Assembly: GCA_018672815.1 (NCBI GenBank)
Contig: JABHDX010000055.1
Span: forward strand, 1-26,804
Source: Gammaproteobacteria bacterium
Lineage (GTDB): Bacteria; Pseudomonadota; Gammaproteobacteria; UBA11654
Direction of reading: 5' to 3'
DNA length: 26,804 nt
A program made the translations under genes and the position numbers. The notes under the pieces are model-generated. The model was not told the DNA's origin, did no database searches, and saw nothing but the letters and a program-made list of their open reading frames with translations. Numbering within the stretch: the stretch's first letter is position 1; each line of letters begins with the position of its first letter. Shown one piece after another: positions 16,228 through 24,256 of the stretch.

Positions 16228-17418
16228 TTAATAGAGCTCTGCTGGAGTGTTTCTTTTTCTATCTGGGTCAAAGAAAGGTTTAGTGACAATTGTTGCTTCT
16301 TCCATCACTTTATTCCATTCCAAATCTTTCTGATAATAAATTTCAGCAATAATCTTATCCTTCCCTTTTTTCCATGGGTCATGAAGAGATGCAAAGGCGA
16401 TATTTGCTTTAGCACTTGGTGAAAACATTGCCGAAGTAACATTGCCTATCTTCTTTCCAGACTGATTGTAAAGATAAGCCCCTTCTGCAGGTTTATTACC
16501 GTTAATATTTAGTTTTACAAAAGTGTATCGAGAGCCTTTTTTCTTTTCTTCTATCAGAGCTTCTCTTCCATTGAATACAGGTTTTGAGAGATCCACCAAC
16601 CAAGACAATCCCAATTCAAATGGTGATCTGGTTGAGCCGGGCCTAATCGCTTCCTCTGCAACCATAAAATCATGACCTGGGACAAGTAAGCCGGCTTCGA
16701 TTCTCACTAAATCCAGGGCATCTAAACCAAAAGGTTGTATGCCATAGATCTTACCTTTATCAAACAATTCATCCCAAAAATCCAAAGCAACATCATTGAC
16801 CATGCATACCTCATAACCAAGATCACCAGAAAAGCCCGTTCTTGAAATGATGATTTCTTGTCCTCGGAAATCATAGTGCTTGATATCAAAAGGTTTCAAG
16901 TGCTCAATTCCTTCAAATCCCATAACCTTAAGGATGCTGCAAGAGGTTGGTCCTTGAACTCCTAAGCAAGCTATATCATCTGTAATTTCCTCTATAGTGA
17001 CATCAAAACCTATTGCAGAATTCTTAAGGTTATCTAATTGTCTTTCTACGCATAAAAGCCAATATTCATTTTCTCTAATATGAAATACAGTTCCATCATC
17101 AAGTACTTGCCCTGCTTCATCACACCAAACCACATAACCCACTCTTCCCACTCCAATTTTATTCATGTCTCGAGTAAAAAAACGATTCACAAACTCAGCC
17201 GCATCAGGCCCAGTTATTTTTTGCTTTACCATCGGCGTATAATCAATGACTCCAGTGGTATTTCTTACAGCGAAATACTCTAGATCTGTTCTAAAGTAAT
17301 TTGTTGAAACTGTATAGTCTTTCCATCGCGTCCATTCATTGAGAATATTCAATTCTGAAGTTCTTTCATGAAATGGTGTTTGATAAACTGATGTTTTGTA
17401 ATGATCTTGTCTCAACAT
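16228..17418 (-). CDS. GcvT-like aminomethyltransferase/folate-binding protein
   Basis: 396 residues from ATG 17418. An upstream ATG at 17454 in the same frame overlaps the preceding gene; 17418 has a good Shine-Dalgarno and is only 1 bp after the upstream stop. The fold is that of glycine-cleavage T-protein. The conserved aspartate pair is in V-L-D107-D108-G, and S-R-T-G-F-S-G-D-L-G-Y-E-V (192-204) matches the R-x-G-Y-T-G-E-x-G-x-E motif. R-I-E-A-G-L-L is at about 239-245 and the C-terminal barrel ends in P-F-F-D-P-D. No glycine-cleavage P or H proteins are near. GcvT-like proteins outside that system usually transfer or capture one-carbon units on tetrahydrofolate during demethylation (dimethylglycine, sarcosine, DMSP, methoxyaromatics). 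Placed directly after two FAD oxidoreductases, it probably does this for their product (inference). Confidence 0.88.
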   Translation of the reverse strand: MLRQDHYKTSVYQTPFHERTSELNILNEWTRWKDYTVSTNYFRTDLEYFAVRNTTGVIDYTPMVKQKITGPDAAEFVNRFFTRDMNKIGVGRVGYVVWCDEAGQVLDDGTVFHIRENEYWLLCVERQLDNLKNSAIGFDVTIEEITDDIACLGVQGPTSCSILKVMGFEGIEHLKPFDIKHYDFRGQEIIISRTGFSGDLGYEVCMVNDVALDFWDELFDKGKIYGIQPFGLDALDLVRIEAGLLVPGHDFMVAEEAIRPGSTRSPFELGLSWLVDLSKPVFNGREALIEEKKKGSRYTFVKLNINGNKPAEGAYLYNQSGKKIGNVTSAMFSPSAKANIAFASLHDPWKKGKDKIIAEIYYQKDLEWNKVMEEATIVTKPFFDPDRKRNTPAELY

Positions 17419-17419
17419 C

Positions 17420-18988
17420 CTAGGACTCCCTACTAATAATTTCATTTGCCGCATTTCTACCAGCCAAGCCCATTAATCCGCCGCCAGGATGGGAACCTGC
17501 TCCACATAGATAGAGTGAGTCGATAGGAGACTTATGTTGGGCCATTCCAGGTATGGGTCTCAGCATCAAAAATTGATCAAATGTTAATTCACCATGGTGC
17601 CATTGGCCTCCCGTTATGCCGTATTCATTCTCAATATCCTTGGGTGACAATAACTCAGCATGGACAACTAATTTTCTAATGCCCGGTGCCATTACTTCCA
17701 ATTGATTAAGGCAGTTTTCAAGCACAACTGCATTTGACTGATCCCAGCCATCTTTTAGATCATATGCTGTATTATTGATAACAGCAGAGAGGACATGGTG
17801 TCCGTTAGGCGCTAGTGATTTATCATGTATTGATGGAATGATAATCTCCATAGGCAATTGGTCTGAATACTCACCGTATTTAGTAAAATCATGGGCCAAT
17901 TCAAGATATTTCATATTGGGAGCATTAATGATTCGATGTCCCAAATCTTCAGAATCAACTCCCTTAAATTTAGGCAATCCAGATAAGGCCAGATGAAGTT
18001 TTGAGGTATTGCCTCTCATTCTTATATTACTGATTTTATGAACATAGTGAGCTTCTAGATTCTTCGGTCCAACCAAGCACATAAAGGTACTCTTGGGGTC
18101 AATTCCAGAGACCACGATGTCCGCATTGACTTTTTCACCAGACTCTAAAATAAGTCCTCTAACTTTGTTTTTTTCATCCAAGTCAATCTGTTTGACAGGA
18201 GAGTTTATATGAATCTTAACGCCTGCCGATTCAGCGGCATTTTTTAGCGCTTGAGAGTAAGAGCTCATTCCACCTTCAGGGATAGCATAGCTCCCTTGTA
18301 CACCGTTTAGATCACCTGTGAGTTGATGCAAAAAGGTAATAACACTGTTATTGGTTCTCGGCCCTAAACGATTCCCCAAAAGAGCATCAAGGGCAATTGA
18401 CCCTTTAATATGTTCGTGATCAAAAAATTCATTCAAAACATCATGAATATTTACGGCAATATATTTCAACATGTGTCTCATGGAGTTTTTACCCATACTT
18501 CTCAGGTTCCAACCCAAACTCATCAGACGTGTCATATCTTTTCTGTCTCCAGAACCTAATCTTGGTGGGGGTATTTGATAAGATTTTTTGAAAAAACCTG
18601 AAAGCTTTTTCATTGTCTCTCTAAATTCTTTATATTGTTTTTGCTCATTCATGGTAATGTCATCCCCACTGACCTTGTCGTCATCAAAAATCAAAGCGTT
18701 ACCATCGGGATTAATGGATATTGTTTTCAAGCCACTGGCAACAAAGGTTAAGCCATGCTGATCTAGTTTTAATGTTTTGTGAATCTTAGTATCAGTCTGA
18801 TGCAATAAATGAGCAGCTCCTGGAACCTTATAGCCATCAATTAATTCCTTAGTCGAGGCCATGCCCCCAATTTCTGAACGTGATTCAAAAAGTTCCACAT
18901 TAAATCCTGCCTTTGCTAGATAAGCTGAACTCACTAGGCTGTTATGACCACCTCCAATAATGGCTATATTTTTATTTTTTCTAGTCAT
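17420..18988 (-). CDS. PYROXD2/phytoene-dehydrogenase-like FAD oxidoreductase, second tandem copy (GxGxxS variant)
   Basis: 522 residues from ATG 18988, which overlaps the end of the first copy by 8 bp. An in-frame ATG at 19009 lies deeper in that gene and is less likely. The N-terminal FAD motif reads I-I-G12-G-G14-H-N-S17, with serine where GxGxxG has its third glycine. E-I-G-G-M-A-S follows at about 41-47. The C-terminal FAD signature is L-Y-L-C-G-A-G-S-H-P-G-G-G-L-M-G-L-A-G-R-N-A-A, shared with PYROXD2-type proteins and the preceding gene. It is clearly a divergent paralogue of the upstream gene. The likely reaction is oxidation of an amine or C-C/C-N bond with FAD. The substrate is unknown, and the family includes many unassigned enzymes. 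Confidence 0.88.
   Translation of the reverse strand: MTRKNKNIAIIGGGHNSLVSSAYLAKAGFNVELFESRSEIGGMASTKELIDGYKVPGAAHLLHQTDTKIHKTLKLDQHGLTFVASGLKTISINPDGNALIFDDDKVSGDDITMNEQKQYKEFRETMKKLSGFFKKSYQIPPPRLGSGDRKDMTRLMSLGWNLRSMGKNSMRHMLKYIAVNIHDVLNEFFDHEHIKGSIALDALLGNRLGPRTNNSVITFLHQLTGDLNGVQGSYAIPEGGMSSYSQALKNAAESAGVKIHINSPVKQIDLDEKNKVRGLILESGEKVNADIVVSGIDPKSTFMCLVGPKNLEAHYVHKISNIRMRGNTSKLHLALSGLPKFKGVDSEDLGHRIINAPNMKYLELAHDFTKYGEYSDQLPMEIIIPSIHDKSLAPNGHHVLSAVINNTAYDLKDGWDQSNAVVLENCLNQLEVMAPGIRKLVVHAELLSPKDIENEYGITGGQWHHGELTFDQFLMLRPIPGMAQHKSPIDSLYLCGAGSHPGGGLMGLAGRNAANEIISRES
17426..17434 (-). promoter_or_regulatory. Ribosome binding site that sets the GcvT-like start
   Basis: AGTAGGGAG on the minus strand, inside the last codons of the oxidoreductase gene, 7 nt before ATG 17418. 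It supports this start over the upstream ATG 17454. Confidence 0.7.
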
Positions 18989-20597
18989 CGTTTTCAGCCT
19001 CAGGAACAATATTTTTTCGTTTCAAATCGTACAATATTTCTCTAGCTGCATTGGCTCCTGGAGCTGCCATGACACCTCCTCCAGGATGCGTGCTGGACCC
19101 ACACATATAAAAACCCTTAACAGGTCCTCTAAACTGAGCATAACCTGGGAAAGGTCTGTTAAAGAACATTTGATCCATTGTCAATTCACCTTGAAAAATA
19201 TTTCCCTCGGTTAACCCAACTTCATTTTCAATATCTTGGGGTGTTCTGATCTCTGCATGCACAATAAGATCTTTGAAATTAGGACTGTAATTACCAATTT
19301 GATCAATAACAGTTTTACCAAAGGCTTCTCTGTCTTCATCTGTCCACTCACCGGTTGCTAGTTTGGGTGGAGCGTATTGCACAAAAACTGACATGTAGTG
19401 TTTTCCTGGTGGTGCCATTGTGGGATCTGTCATAGTTGGAATAAGCGTGTCACAGTAAGGGTCTTGTGACCATCGACCGTTCTTCCAATCATCATAGGCT
19501 CTCTCAATTCTATCCAATGAATCAATAAAATGCATGTCGGCATAAATCAGAGGATTGTCTTTCCCCATAGCTGGGAATTCGGGCAAACCATCTAGAGCAA
19601 TGTTTAATTTTCCTGATGATCCATTGAACTTATAGTTATCGACTTGTTTGAGTAATTTCTCATTCAAATCCAAAGGATCAAAAAGGTCCTGATAGGTGCG
19701 ACGAGCATCTAAATTAGAGACTACATTTTTAGCATAATATTCATCCCCATTTGCTAAGACAACGCCTTTAGCTTTGCCATTTTTGACTTGAATCTGAGTT
19801 ACTTCTGCTTCAGTTATAATCTCCCCATCATACTCTTGAAGAGCTCCTGCAAGTGCTTTTGATACTGAACCCATTCCGCCTCTTGCAAATCCCCAAGAAC
19901 CAATACTGCCATCGACTTCTCCCATATAATGATGCAAAAGAACATAGGCAGTTCCTGGAGAATATGGACCAAGAGCGGTACCAATAATACCGCTTCCGGA
20001 TAGAGCCGCTTTAACGATATCTGACTCAAAATATTCTTCTAGGTACTCTGCAGCACTCATAGTGTAAAAACGAATGGTCTCATATATCGTTTTCTCTCCT
20101 ATTCCATAGAGTCGCTTAAATAAATAGATCAATTCTTCAAGATCTTTTGGCTTGAAAGAAGTGGGGTCTGGTGGTGTTCTCAATAACAATGGCTTAATGA
20201 ATCGACACTGTTTGGATACATCTCTTCCAAAACGAACATAGGCATCGGCATCTTTTTTAGAAAAACGTCCAATCTCTCTTCGTTGCAAGTCATGATCTGA
20301 ATACCCACCAAAGATATTTCCATCCTCCATGAATGTGACACTACCTCCATAGGCGATGACCTGTAAGCCATGTTTTTGCAAGTTGAGATCTCGGTATATC
20401 TCTGGTCTCAATAAACTGCAAACATAAGAACAATTTGAATAGACCCAACCGTCATGAAGCTCTCTGCTAACCGCAGCTCCACCAATATAATCATTTTTTT
20501 CTAAAACCAGCACTTTTAAGCCAGATTTGGCAAGATAAGCTGCATTAGTCAGGCCATTATGTCCAGCACCAATTACAATTGCATCATAGTTACTCAA
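18981..20597 (-). CDS. PYROXD2-like FAD-dependent oxidoreductase, first tandem copy (TTG start)
   Basis: 538 residues. The FAD motif is V-I-G10-A-G12-H-N-G15, then E-K-N-D-Y-I-G-G-A-A. The next part, with C-S-L-L-R-P-E-I-Y-R-D-L-N-L and K-H-G-L, is strikingly like human PYROXD2 (L-S-L-L-R-P-Q-I-Y-T-D-L-E-L and K-H-G-L). The C-terminus has F-Y-M-C-G-S-S-T-H-P-G-G-G-V-M-A-A-P-G-A-N-A-A. No ATG is available before the FAD motif: the start must be the TTG at 20597, preceded by a GGAAGGGG Shine-Dalgarno overlapping the aminotransferase's end. PYROXD2 is genetically linked in humans to methylated-amine levels (recalled from the literature), which would fit amine oxidation here. The exact reaction is unknown. 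Confidence 0.9.
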   Translation of the reverse strand: MSNYDAIVIGAGHNGLTNAAYLAKSGLKVLVLEKNDYIGGAAVSRELHDGWVYSNCSYVCSLLRPEIYRDLNLQKHGLQVIAYGGSVTFMEDGNIFGGYSDHDLQRREIGRFSKKDADAYVRFGRDVSKQCRFIKPLLLRTPPDPTSFKPKDLEELIYLFKRLYGIGEKTIYETIRFYTMSAAEYLEEYFESDIVKAALSGSGIIGTALGPYSPGTAYVLLHHYMGEVDGSIGSWGFARGGMGSVSKALAGALQEYDGEIITEAEVTQIQVKNGKAKGVVLANGDEYYAKNVVSNLDARRTYQDLFDPLDLNEKLLKQVDNYKFNGSSGKLNIALDGLPEFPAMGKDNPLIYADMHFIDSLDRIERAYDDWKNGRWSQDPYCDTLIPTMTDPTMAPPGKHYMSVFVQYAPPKLATGEWTDEDREAFGKTVIDQIGNYSPNFKDLIVHAEIRTPQDIENEVGLTEGNIFQGELTMDQMFFNRPFPGYAQFRGPVKGFYMCGSSTHPGGGVMAAPGANAAREILYDLKRKNIVPEAENDD

Positions 20598-20598
20598 T

Positions 20599-21912
20599 TC
20601 ATTCCCCTTCCAATGTTCTATCTAATGCACTTTCGAAAGCATTCAACGTTGGCTCTAAAGCATCTTTTGCATGAGCCTCACAAACAAACCAAGGTTCTCT
20701 TGGATCAAATTCGCATAATACCCCAAACTCAAGCATCTCTTCAGCAAGTTTTTCATACAAAGGATAATTTGATGCTTTAAAATCTCTCGCATTGGTTGGT
20801 GAATTCTCAGAAAGGAACAAACCAGACATGGATGGATGGCCAGTAAAACAATGAGGTACGTCACGAGTGGATAAAATCTTGCTCACTCCATCTTTAAGCG
20901 CCTGGCCATAATCATGAACTGTTTTTAAGGCATCTGTGTTTTGCAGTATATCCAACGTTTTATTGGCAGCTGAAAGCGCTACAGAATGAGCTGTAAAAGT
21001 TCCGCCATGCAATACACCTCCATACTTAATCACTCTCATTAATTCTTCTTTTCCGCATATGGCAGAAATAGGATAGCCATTCGCAATAGACTTTGCATAA
21101 GTGCATAAATCTGCATCTATTCCATAGAGTTCTTGTACTCCGCCTTTAGCCACTCTAAATCCTGTTTTGACTTCATCAATGATCAATACAACATTGTATT
21201 GATCACATAATGAACGAACTGCATTCATATAATCTTGCGTGGCTGCAATGGAACAACAATTACCTAAAATTGGTTCAATAATTAAAGCGCCAATATCATT
21301 ATGTTTTTCTTTGAGTAAATCTTCTAATCTTGATGCATCATTCATTGGAACAAGATGGATCATTTCTGAATTGTGTTTTGGAACTCCAAGACTGGATGAT
21401 GCAAGAACAGGCGAGCCAACATTAGGATCCCACTCATCTAAATCAATATCCCAAAGTACTGAGTCTGACACACCGTGATAGCCGCCTTCAATCATAATGA
21501 ACTCATCTCTTTTACTGTAAGCTCTTGCAACCCTTAAAGCTGCCATTACAGCTTCAGTTCCTGAATTTGAAAAACGAACTAATTCTGCGGAAGGAACCAT
21601 TGATGATATTTTTTCAGCTAATTCATATTCTAATTCTGTAGAGAGAGCAAAAACACCTCCTATCTCCATACCCTGTCTTGCTGCTTCATCCACTCTCGGG
21701 TCTGCATAACCCAATATGTATGGCCCATAAGCCAGTCGGTAATCTATGTATTCGTTTCCATCAATATCCCAAAGTCGACAACCAGAAGCATGATCAATAT
21801 AAATGGTTTCATCCTCTCCCCAATATCTAAAATTAGAAGTGACTCCCAGTGGGAGTTTACTATTGGCTTTTTTAAAATGTTTATTACTTTTTTCTAACGA
21901 TCTTTGACTCAT
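20599..21912 (-). CDS. Class III (GSA-aminotransferase-like) PLP-dependent aminotransferase
   Basis: 437 residues, fold type I, subgroup III, most like glutamate-1-semialdehyde aminomutase. P-L-G-V-T-S-N at 21-27 corresponds to the GSA G-G-V-N-S-P segment. S-N-S-G118-T-E-A binds the PLP phosphate, I-I-D246-E-V-K-T-G-F-R contacts the pyridine nitrogen, and K274 in Y-A-K-S-I-A-N-G-Y-P forms the Schiff base. It is not housekeeping HemL by context: it heads an eight-gene catabolic operon. Relatives transfer amino groups between amino acids, polyamines or amino aldehydes and a keto acid. Its promoter should lie in the divergent region to its right. Substrate unknown. Confidence 0.9.
   Translation of the reverse strand: MSQRSLEKSNKHFKKANSKLPLGVTSNFRYWGEDETIYIDHASGCRLWDIDGNEYIDYRLAYGPYILGYADPRVDEAARQGMEIGGVFALSTELEYELAEKISSMVPSAELVRFSNSGTEAVMAALRVARAYSKRDEFIMIEGGYHGVSDSVLWDIDLDEWDPNVGSPVLASSSLGVPKHNSEMIHLVPMNDASRLEDLLKEKHNDIGALIIEPILGNCCSIAATQDYMNAVRSLCDQYNVVLIIDEVKTGFRVAKGGVQELYGIDADLCTYAKSIANGYPISAICGKEELMRVIKYGGVLHGGTFTAHSVALSAANKTLDILQNTDALKTVHDYGQALKDGVSKILSTRDVPHCFTGHPSMSGLFLSENSPTNARDFKASNYPLYEKLAEEMLEFGVLCEFDPREPWFVCEAHAKDALEPTLNAFESALDRTLEGE
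20604..20611 (-). promoter_or_regulatory. Ribosome binding site for the TTG-initiated oxidoreductase
   Basis: GGAAGGGG on the minus strand, 6 nt before TTG 20597 and overlapping the end of the aminotransferase coding region, whose TGA stop lies between it and the TTG. This is consistent with translational coupling. Confidence 0.7.
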
Positions 21913-22097
21913 ATATCTTCTCTGTATATATCCTTTTTTAAGGAATTAATTGAACTTTAGGCACACAACTGCGTTGTGGATATACAGATTAGTTTCTTGT
22001 ATAAATAATATTGAAACGAGATTTTAAGAGATACATCATACGAAGATATGGTATCCAAAAGAAAATCAGTTGCATAGGAAAATTTTGAGAAACTTCA
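21913..22097. promoter_or_regulatory. Divergent promoter/operator region with nested inverted repeats
   Basis: This 185-bp non-coding region separates the minus-strand amine operon from the plus-strand epoxide-hydrolase/transporter unit. It contains a perfect inverted repeat CACAAC-TGC-GTTGTG (21964-21978). It also holds two opposed copies of a CTGTATAT(AT)CC element (21922-21933 and, inverted, 21978-21987), and a short hairpin TCCTT-TTTT-AAGGA (21931-21944). A possible -10 (TATAAA, 22000-22005) faces right. I cannot place convincing -35 boxes. The repeats are candidate binding sites for a regulator, none of which is encoded in the window. Confidence 0.5.
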
Positions 22098-23015
22098 GTG
22101 CGTAGAACTTCAGATATAATTAAAACAGTGGATACGATCTCAGTTCAAGCGAATGGAATTGAGTTTGAAGTCGACACACAAGGCGACGGAGAAAAGCTAG
22201 TGCTTTGCCTGCATGGCTGGCCAGAGCACAGCATTACTTGGCGTTATCAAATGCCTTTTCTAGCTAATCTAGGTTATAAAGTTTGGGCACCTAATTTGCG
22301 TGGCTACGGAAACTCGGATGTTCCAAAAGGAATTAAAAACTATCAAATAGAAGTCTTGATGAAAGACATTCTGGAAATCATTAAGGCATCTGAAGCGAAA
22401 GAAGTTACCCTATTGTCTCATGATTGGGGTGCTTTAATTGCTTGGTACTTTGCAATGAGATATCCAGCCGAATTGAATCGATTAGTGGTTTGCAATGTAC
22501 CTCATCCAGGTCCATGGCTAAAATCCATGAAGGCTGGCTTCGAGCAGTTTATGCGTTCTTGGTATATCTATTTCTTTCAATTGCCCTGGTTGCCAGAAAT
22601 ATTATCTAAGAATATACATGCAGGTCAATTCATTCGCTCTGGTTCAGCAAAAAAAGGGAATTTTAACGATGCTATTGTTTCTTTGTACGATGAAAATGCA
22701 TCGGAGTGGAAGAAGAGAACAGCCATGCTGAACTACTATAGAGCAATCGTTCAAGGGGGTGGATTTTATCGTCAGTACAAGCTTGGCTTTCCAAAAATTG
22801 AAGTTCCAACATTAATGCTTTGGGGAGAAAAAGATCTGGCTCTATCTCTCAAAAGTACAATAGGTACGGAAAACCACGTAGAAGAGTTCACAATTAGATA
22901 CTTCAAAGGCATTTCTCATTTTATTAATGAGGATGCACCAGATGAAGTCAACGCAATGCTACAAGCTTTTCTTGCAAATGAGGTAGTACCAGAATACTTA
23001 GATCTTAAGGATTGA
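22098..23015 (+). CDS. Epoxide-hydrolase-like alpha/beta hydrolase
   Basis: 305 residues from GTG 22098. No ATG is available before the catalytic region, and a second GTG at 22128 is an alternative. Motifs are H39-G-W-P (oxyanion hole), the nucleophile Asp109 in S-H-D-W-G-A, the acid Asp246 (L-W-G-E-K-D) and His274 (G-I-S-H-F). An Asp rather than Ser nucleophile marks epoxide hydrolases and haloalkane or fluoroacetate dehalogenases. The cap has the S-W-Y-I-Y-F-F-Q-L-P-W-L-P-E stretch and a Tyr pair at 213/214 (L-N-Y-Y-R), typical of epoxide hydrolases with their lid tyrosines. It should convert an epoxide to a diol in the cytoplasm. It is separated by 77 bp from the acyl-CoA dehydrogenase. 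The substrate is unknown. Confidence 0.88.
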   Translation: MRRTSDIIKTVDTISVQANGIEFEVDTQGDGEKLVLCLHGWPEHSITWRYQMPFLANLGYKVWAPNLRGYGNSDVPKGIKNYQIEVLMKDILEIIKASEAKEVTLLSHDWGALIAWYFAMRYPAELNRLVVCNVPHPGPWLKSMKAGFEQFMRSWYIYFFQLPWLPEILSKNIHAGQFIRSGSAKKGNFNDAIVSLYDENASEWKKRTAMLNYYRAIVQGGGFYRQYKLGFPKIEVPTLMLWGEKDLALSLKSTIGTENHVEEFTIRYFKGISHFINEDAPDEVNAMLQAFLANEVVPEYLDLKD

Positions 23016-23081
23016 TTTATAACTTTTTAATTACATCTGATTTTTATTCAGAGTAATATTGGTTTTGCTGATTGAGCATAT

Positions 23082-23085
23082 GGAG
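23082..23085 (+). promoter_or_regulatory. Ribosome binding site setting the acyl-CoA dehydrogenase start
   Basis: GGAG, 7 nt before ATG 23093. It supports this start over an in-frame TTG at 23072. Confidence 0.7.
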
Positions 23086-23092
23086 AAATAGA

Positions 23093-24256
23093 ATGCATAT
23101 AAATTTGCCAGAAAATACTAAACACTGGATAGGAATAGCTGAGAAGTTTCTTGAAACAACTCAACCTTGGGAAGTTGAAGCAGAGATGAATGCAGGCAAA
23201 GTTCCTGATGATATTGATAAAAAACATCGTCAAATGGCAATTGATTTAGGTCTATCCAGTATGGATATGCCAAAAGACATTGGTGGGCAGGGACTAAGCA
23301 ACTTAGAACAAGTAGCTGTTTGGGAAGTTCTTGGACGAAGTACCAATGCTCTTACATGGTGCTTTTCAGAGCCACAAAGTTGGATGTTGGAAGCATGCAA
23401 TCAAGCACAAATTGATGAATATATTCTTCCACTCATGAACGGCACAAGACATGAGACTTATGCAATCACAGAGTCAGAATCAGGATCAGAATTGGATGTC
23501 ACTGCTACTGCAAAAAAAGTTGAAGGTGGATATTTAGTTAATGGGGAAAAATGGTTTGTCACAGGAGCCAATCATGCAGACTTTTTTTTCATTCAGGCGA
23601 TCATTCAGAATGAAGGAAATGAAATTGGCGACGCACTTTTTTTTCTAGACATGGATCAAGAAGGCATTGAGCATGTCAGAACACCTCTTTTCTCTCATAC
23701 TTTTGATAGTCATCATCCCATTTATAAATTCCATGATGTATTTATTCCAGAGAAAAACCTAATAGGCAATGAAGGAGATGGCATGAGTTTTTCACTTGCC
23801 TGGTTTAGAAGAGAAAGGTTAATGATAGCCGCAAGATGCTGTGGTGCTGCAGCTAGATTAATTGAGGAGGCTACTGAATTTGCAAAAGAAAGAAAAGTTA
23901 AAGGTGGGATGCTTTCTGACCAACAAGCCATCCAGTTTATGCTGGCTGATTCTGTAACAGAATTATGGGCTGCTCGTTTAATGCTCTATGAAACAGCAAA
24001 TGCTCACGATCGAAATGATGATCTAAAATCACTGCATTATCGTTGTTCTGCAGTTAAATTATTTGCCTCTGAGATGGCAAATAAAGTAGTTGATCGTGTT
24101 GTTCAGATTTTTGGTGGTAGAGGTTACATGAGAGAGTTTGCTGCGGAAAGATTTTATCGCGAACTAAGGGTTGACAGAATATGGGAAGGTACAAGTGAGA
24201 TTCAACGAATAATCATTGCACAAGGATTAATAAAAAAAGGTCTGCAGGACCTTTAA
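23093..24256 (+). CDS. Acyl-CoA dehydrogenase family protein
   Basis: 387 residues from ATG 23093. The FAD/substrate motif A-I-T-E-S-E-S-G-S-E (124-133) and N-G-E-K-W-F-V-T-G-A (150-159) mark the middle beta domain. F-G-G-R-G-Y-M (340-346) and the C-terminal D-R-I-W-E365-G-T-S-E-I-Q-R follow, with E365 at the position of the catalytic base in short- and medium-chain enzymes. It introduces an alpha,beta double bond into an acyl-CoA and passes electrons to electron-transfer flavoprotein. It could supply the enoyl-CoA for the crotonase of the divergent operon (inference). Its TAA stop overlaps the ATG of the exporter by one base. Confidence 0.92.
   Translation: MHINLPENTKHWIGIAEKFLETTQPWEVEAEMNAGKVPDDIDKKHRQMAIDLGLSSMDMPKDIGGQGLSNLEQVAVWEVLGRSTNALTWCFSEPQSWMLEACNQAQIDEYILPLMNGTRHETYAITESESGSELDVTATAKKVEGGYLVNGEKWFVTGANHADFFFIQAIIQNEGNEIGDALFFLDMDQEGIEHVRTPLFSHTFDSHHPIYKFHDVFIPEKNLIGNEGDGMSFSLAWFRRERLMIAARCCGAAARLIEEATEFAKERKVKGGMLSDQQAIQFMLADSVTELWAARLMLYETANAHDRNDDLKSLHYRCSAVKLFASEMANKVVDRVVQIFGGRGYMREFAAERFYRELRVDRIWEGTSEIQRIIIAQGLIKKGLQDL

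Noticed and set aside
16228..17418. Authentic glycine-cleavage T-protein (gcvT)
   Set aside because: No gcvP or gcvH nearby, its motif variants differ from GcvT, and it is locked into an oxidoreductase operon.
20599..21912. Housekeeping glutamate-1-semialdehyde aminomutase (hemL)
   Set aside because: It resembles HemL in fold and motifs, but context is a catabolic operon and no heme gene is near.
22048..22077. Nine-codon ORF (ATG...TAG) upstream of the epoxide-hydrolase-like gene, a possible leader peptide
   Set aside because: Weak Shine-Dalgarno and no attenuator hairpin between it and the GTG; an ORF this short is expected by chance.
23030..23053. Hairpin TCTGA...TCAGA after the epoxide-hydrolase-like gene as terminator
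   Set aside because: Only a 5-bp AT-rich stem with no following T-run; too weak to call.
23080..23091. Mini-ORF ATG-GAG-AAA-TAG before the acyl-CoA dehydrogenase
   Set aside because: It contains the Shine-Dalgarno of the real start (GGAG) and ends 1 bp before ATG 23093; most likely only part of the ribosome binding site.
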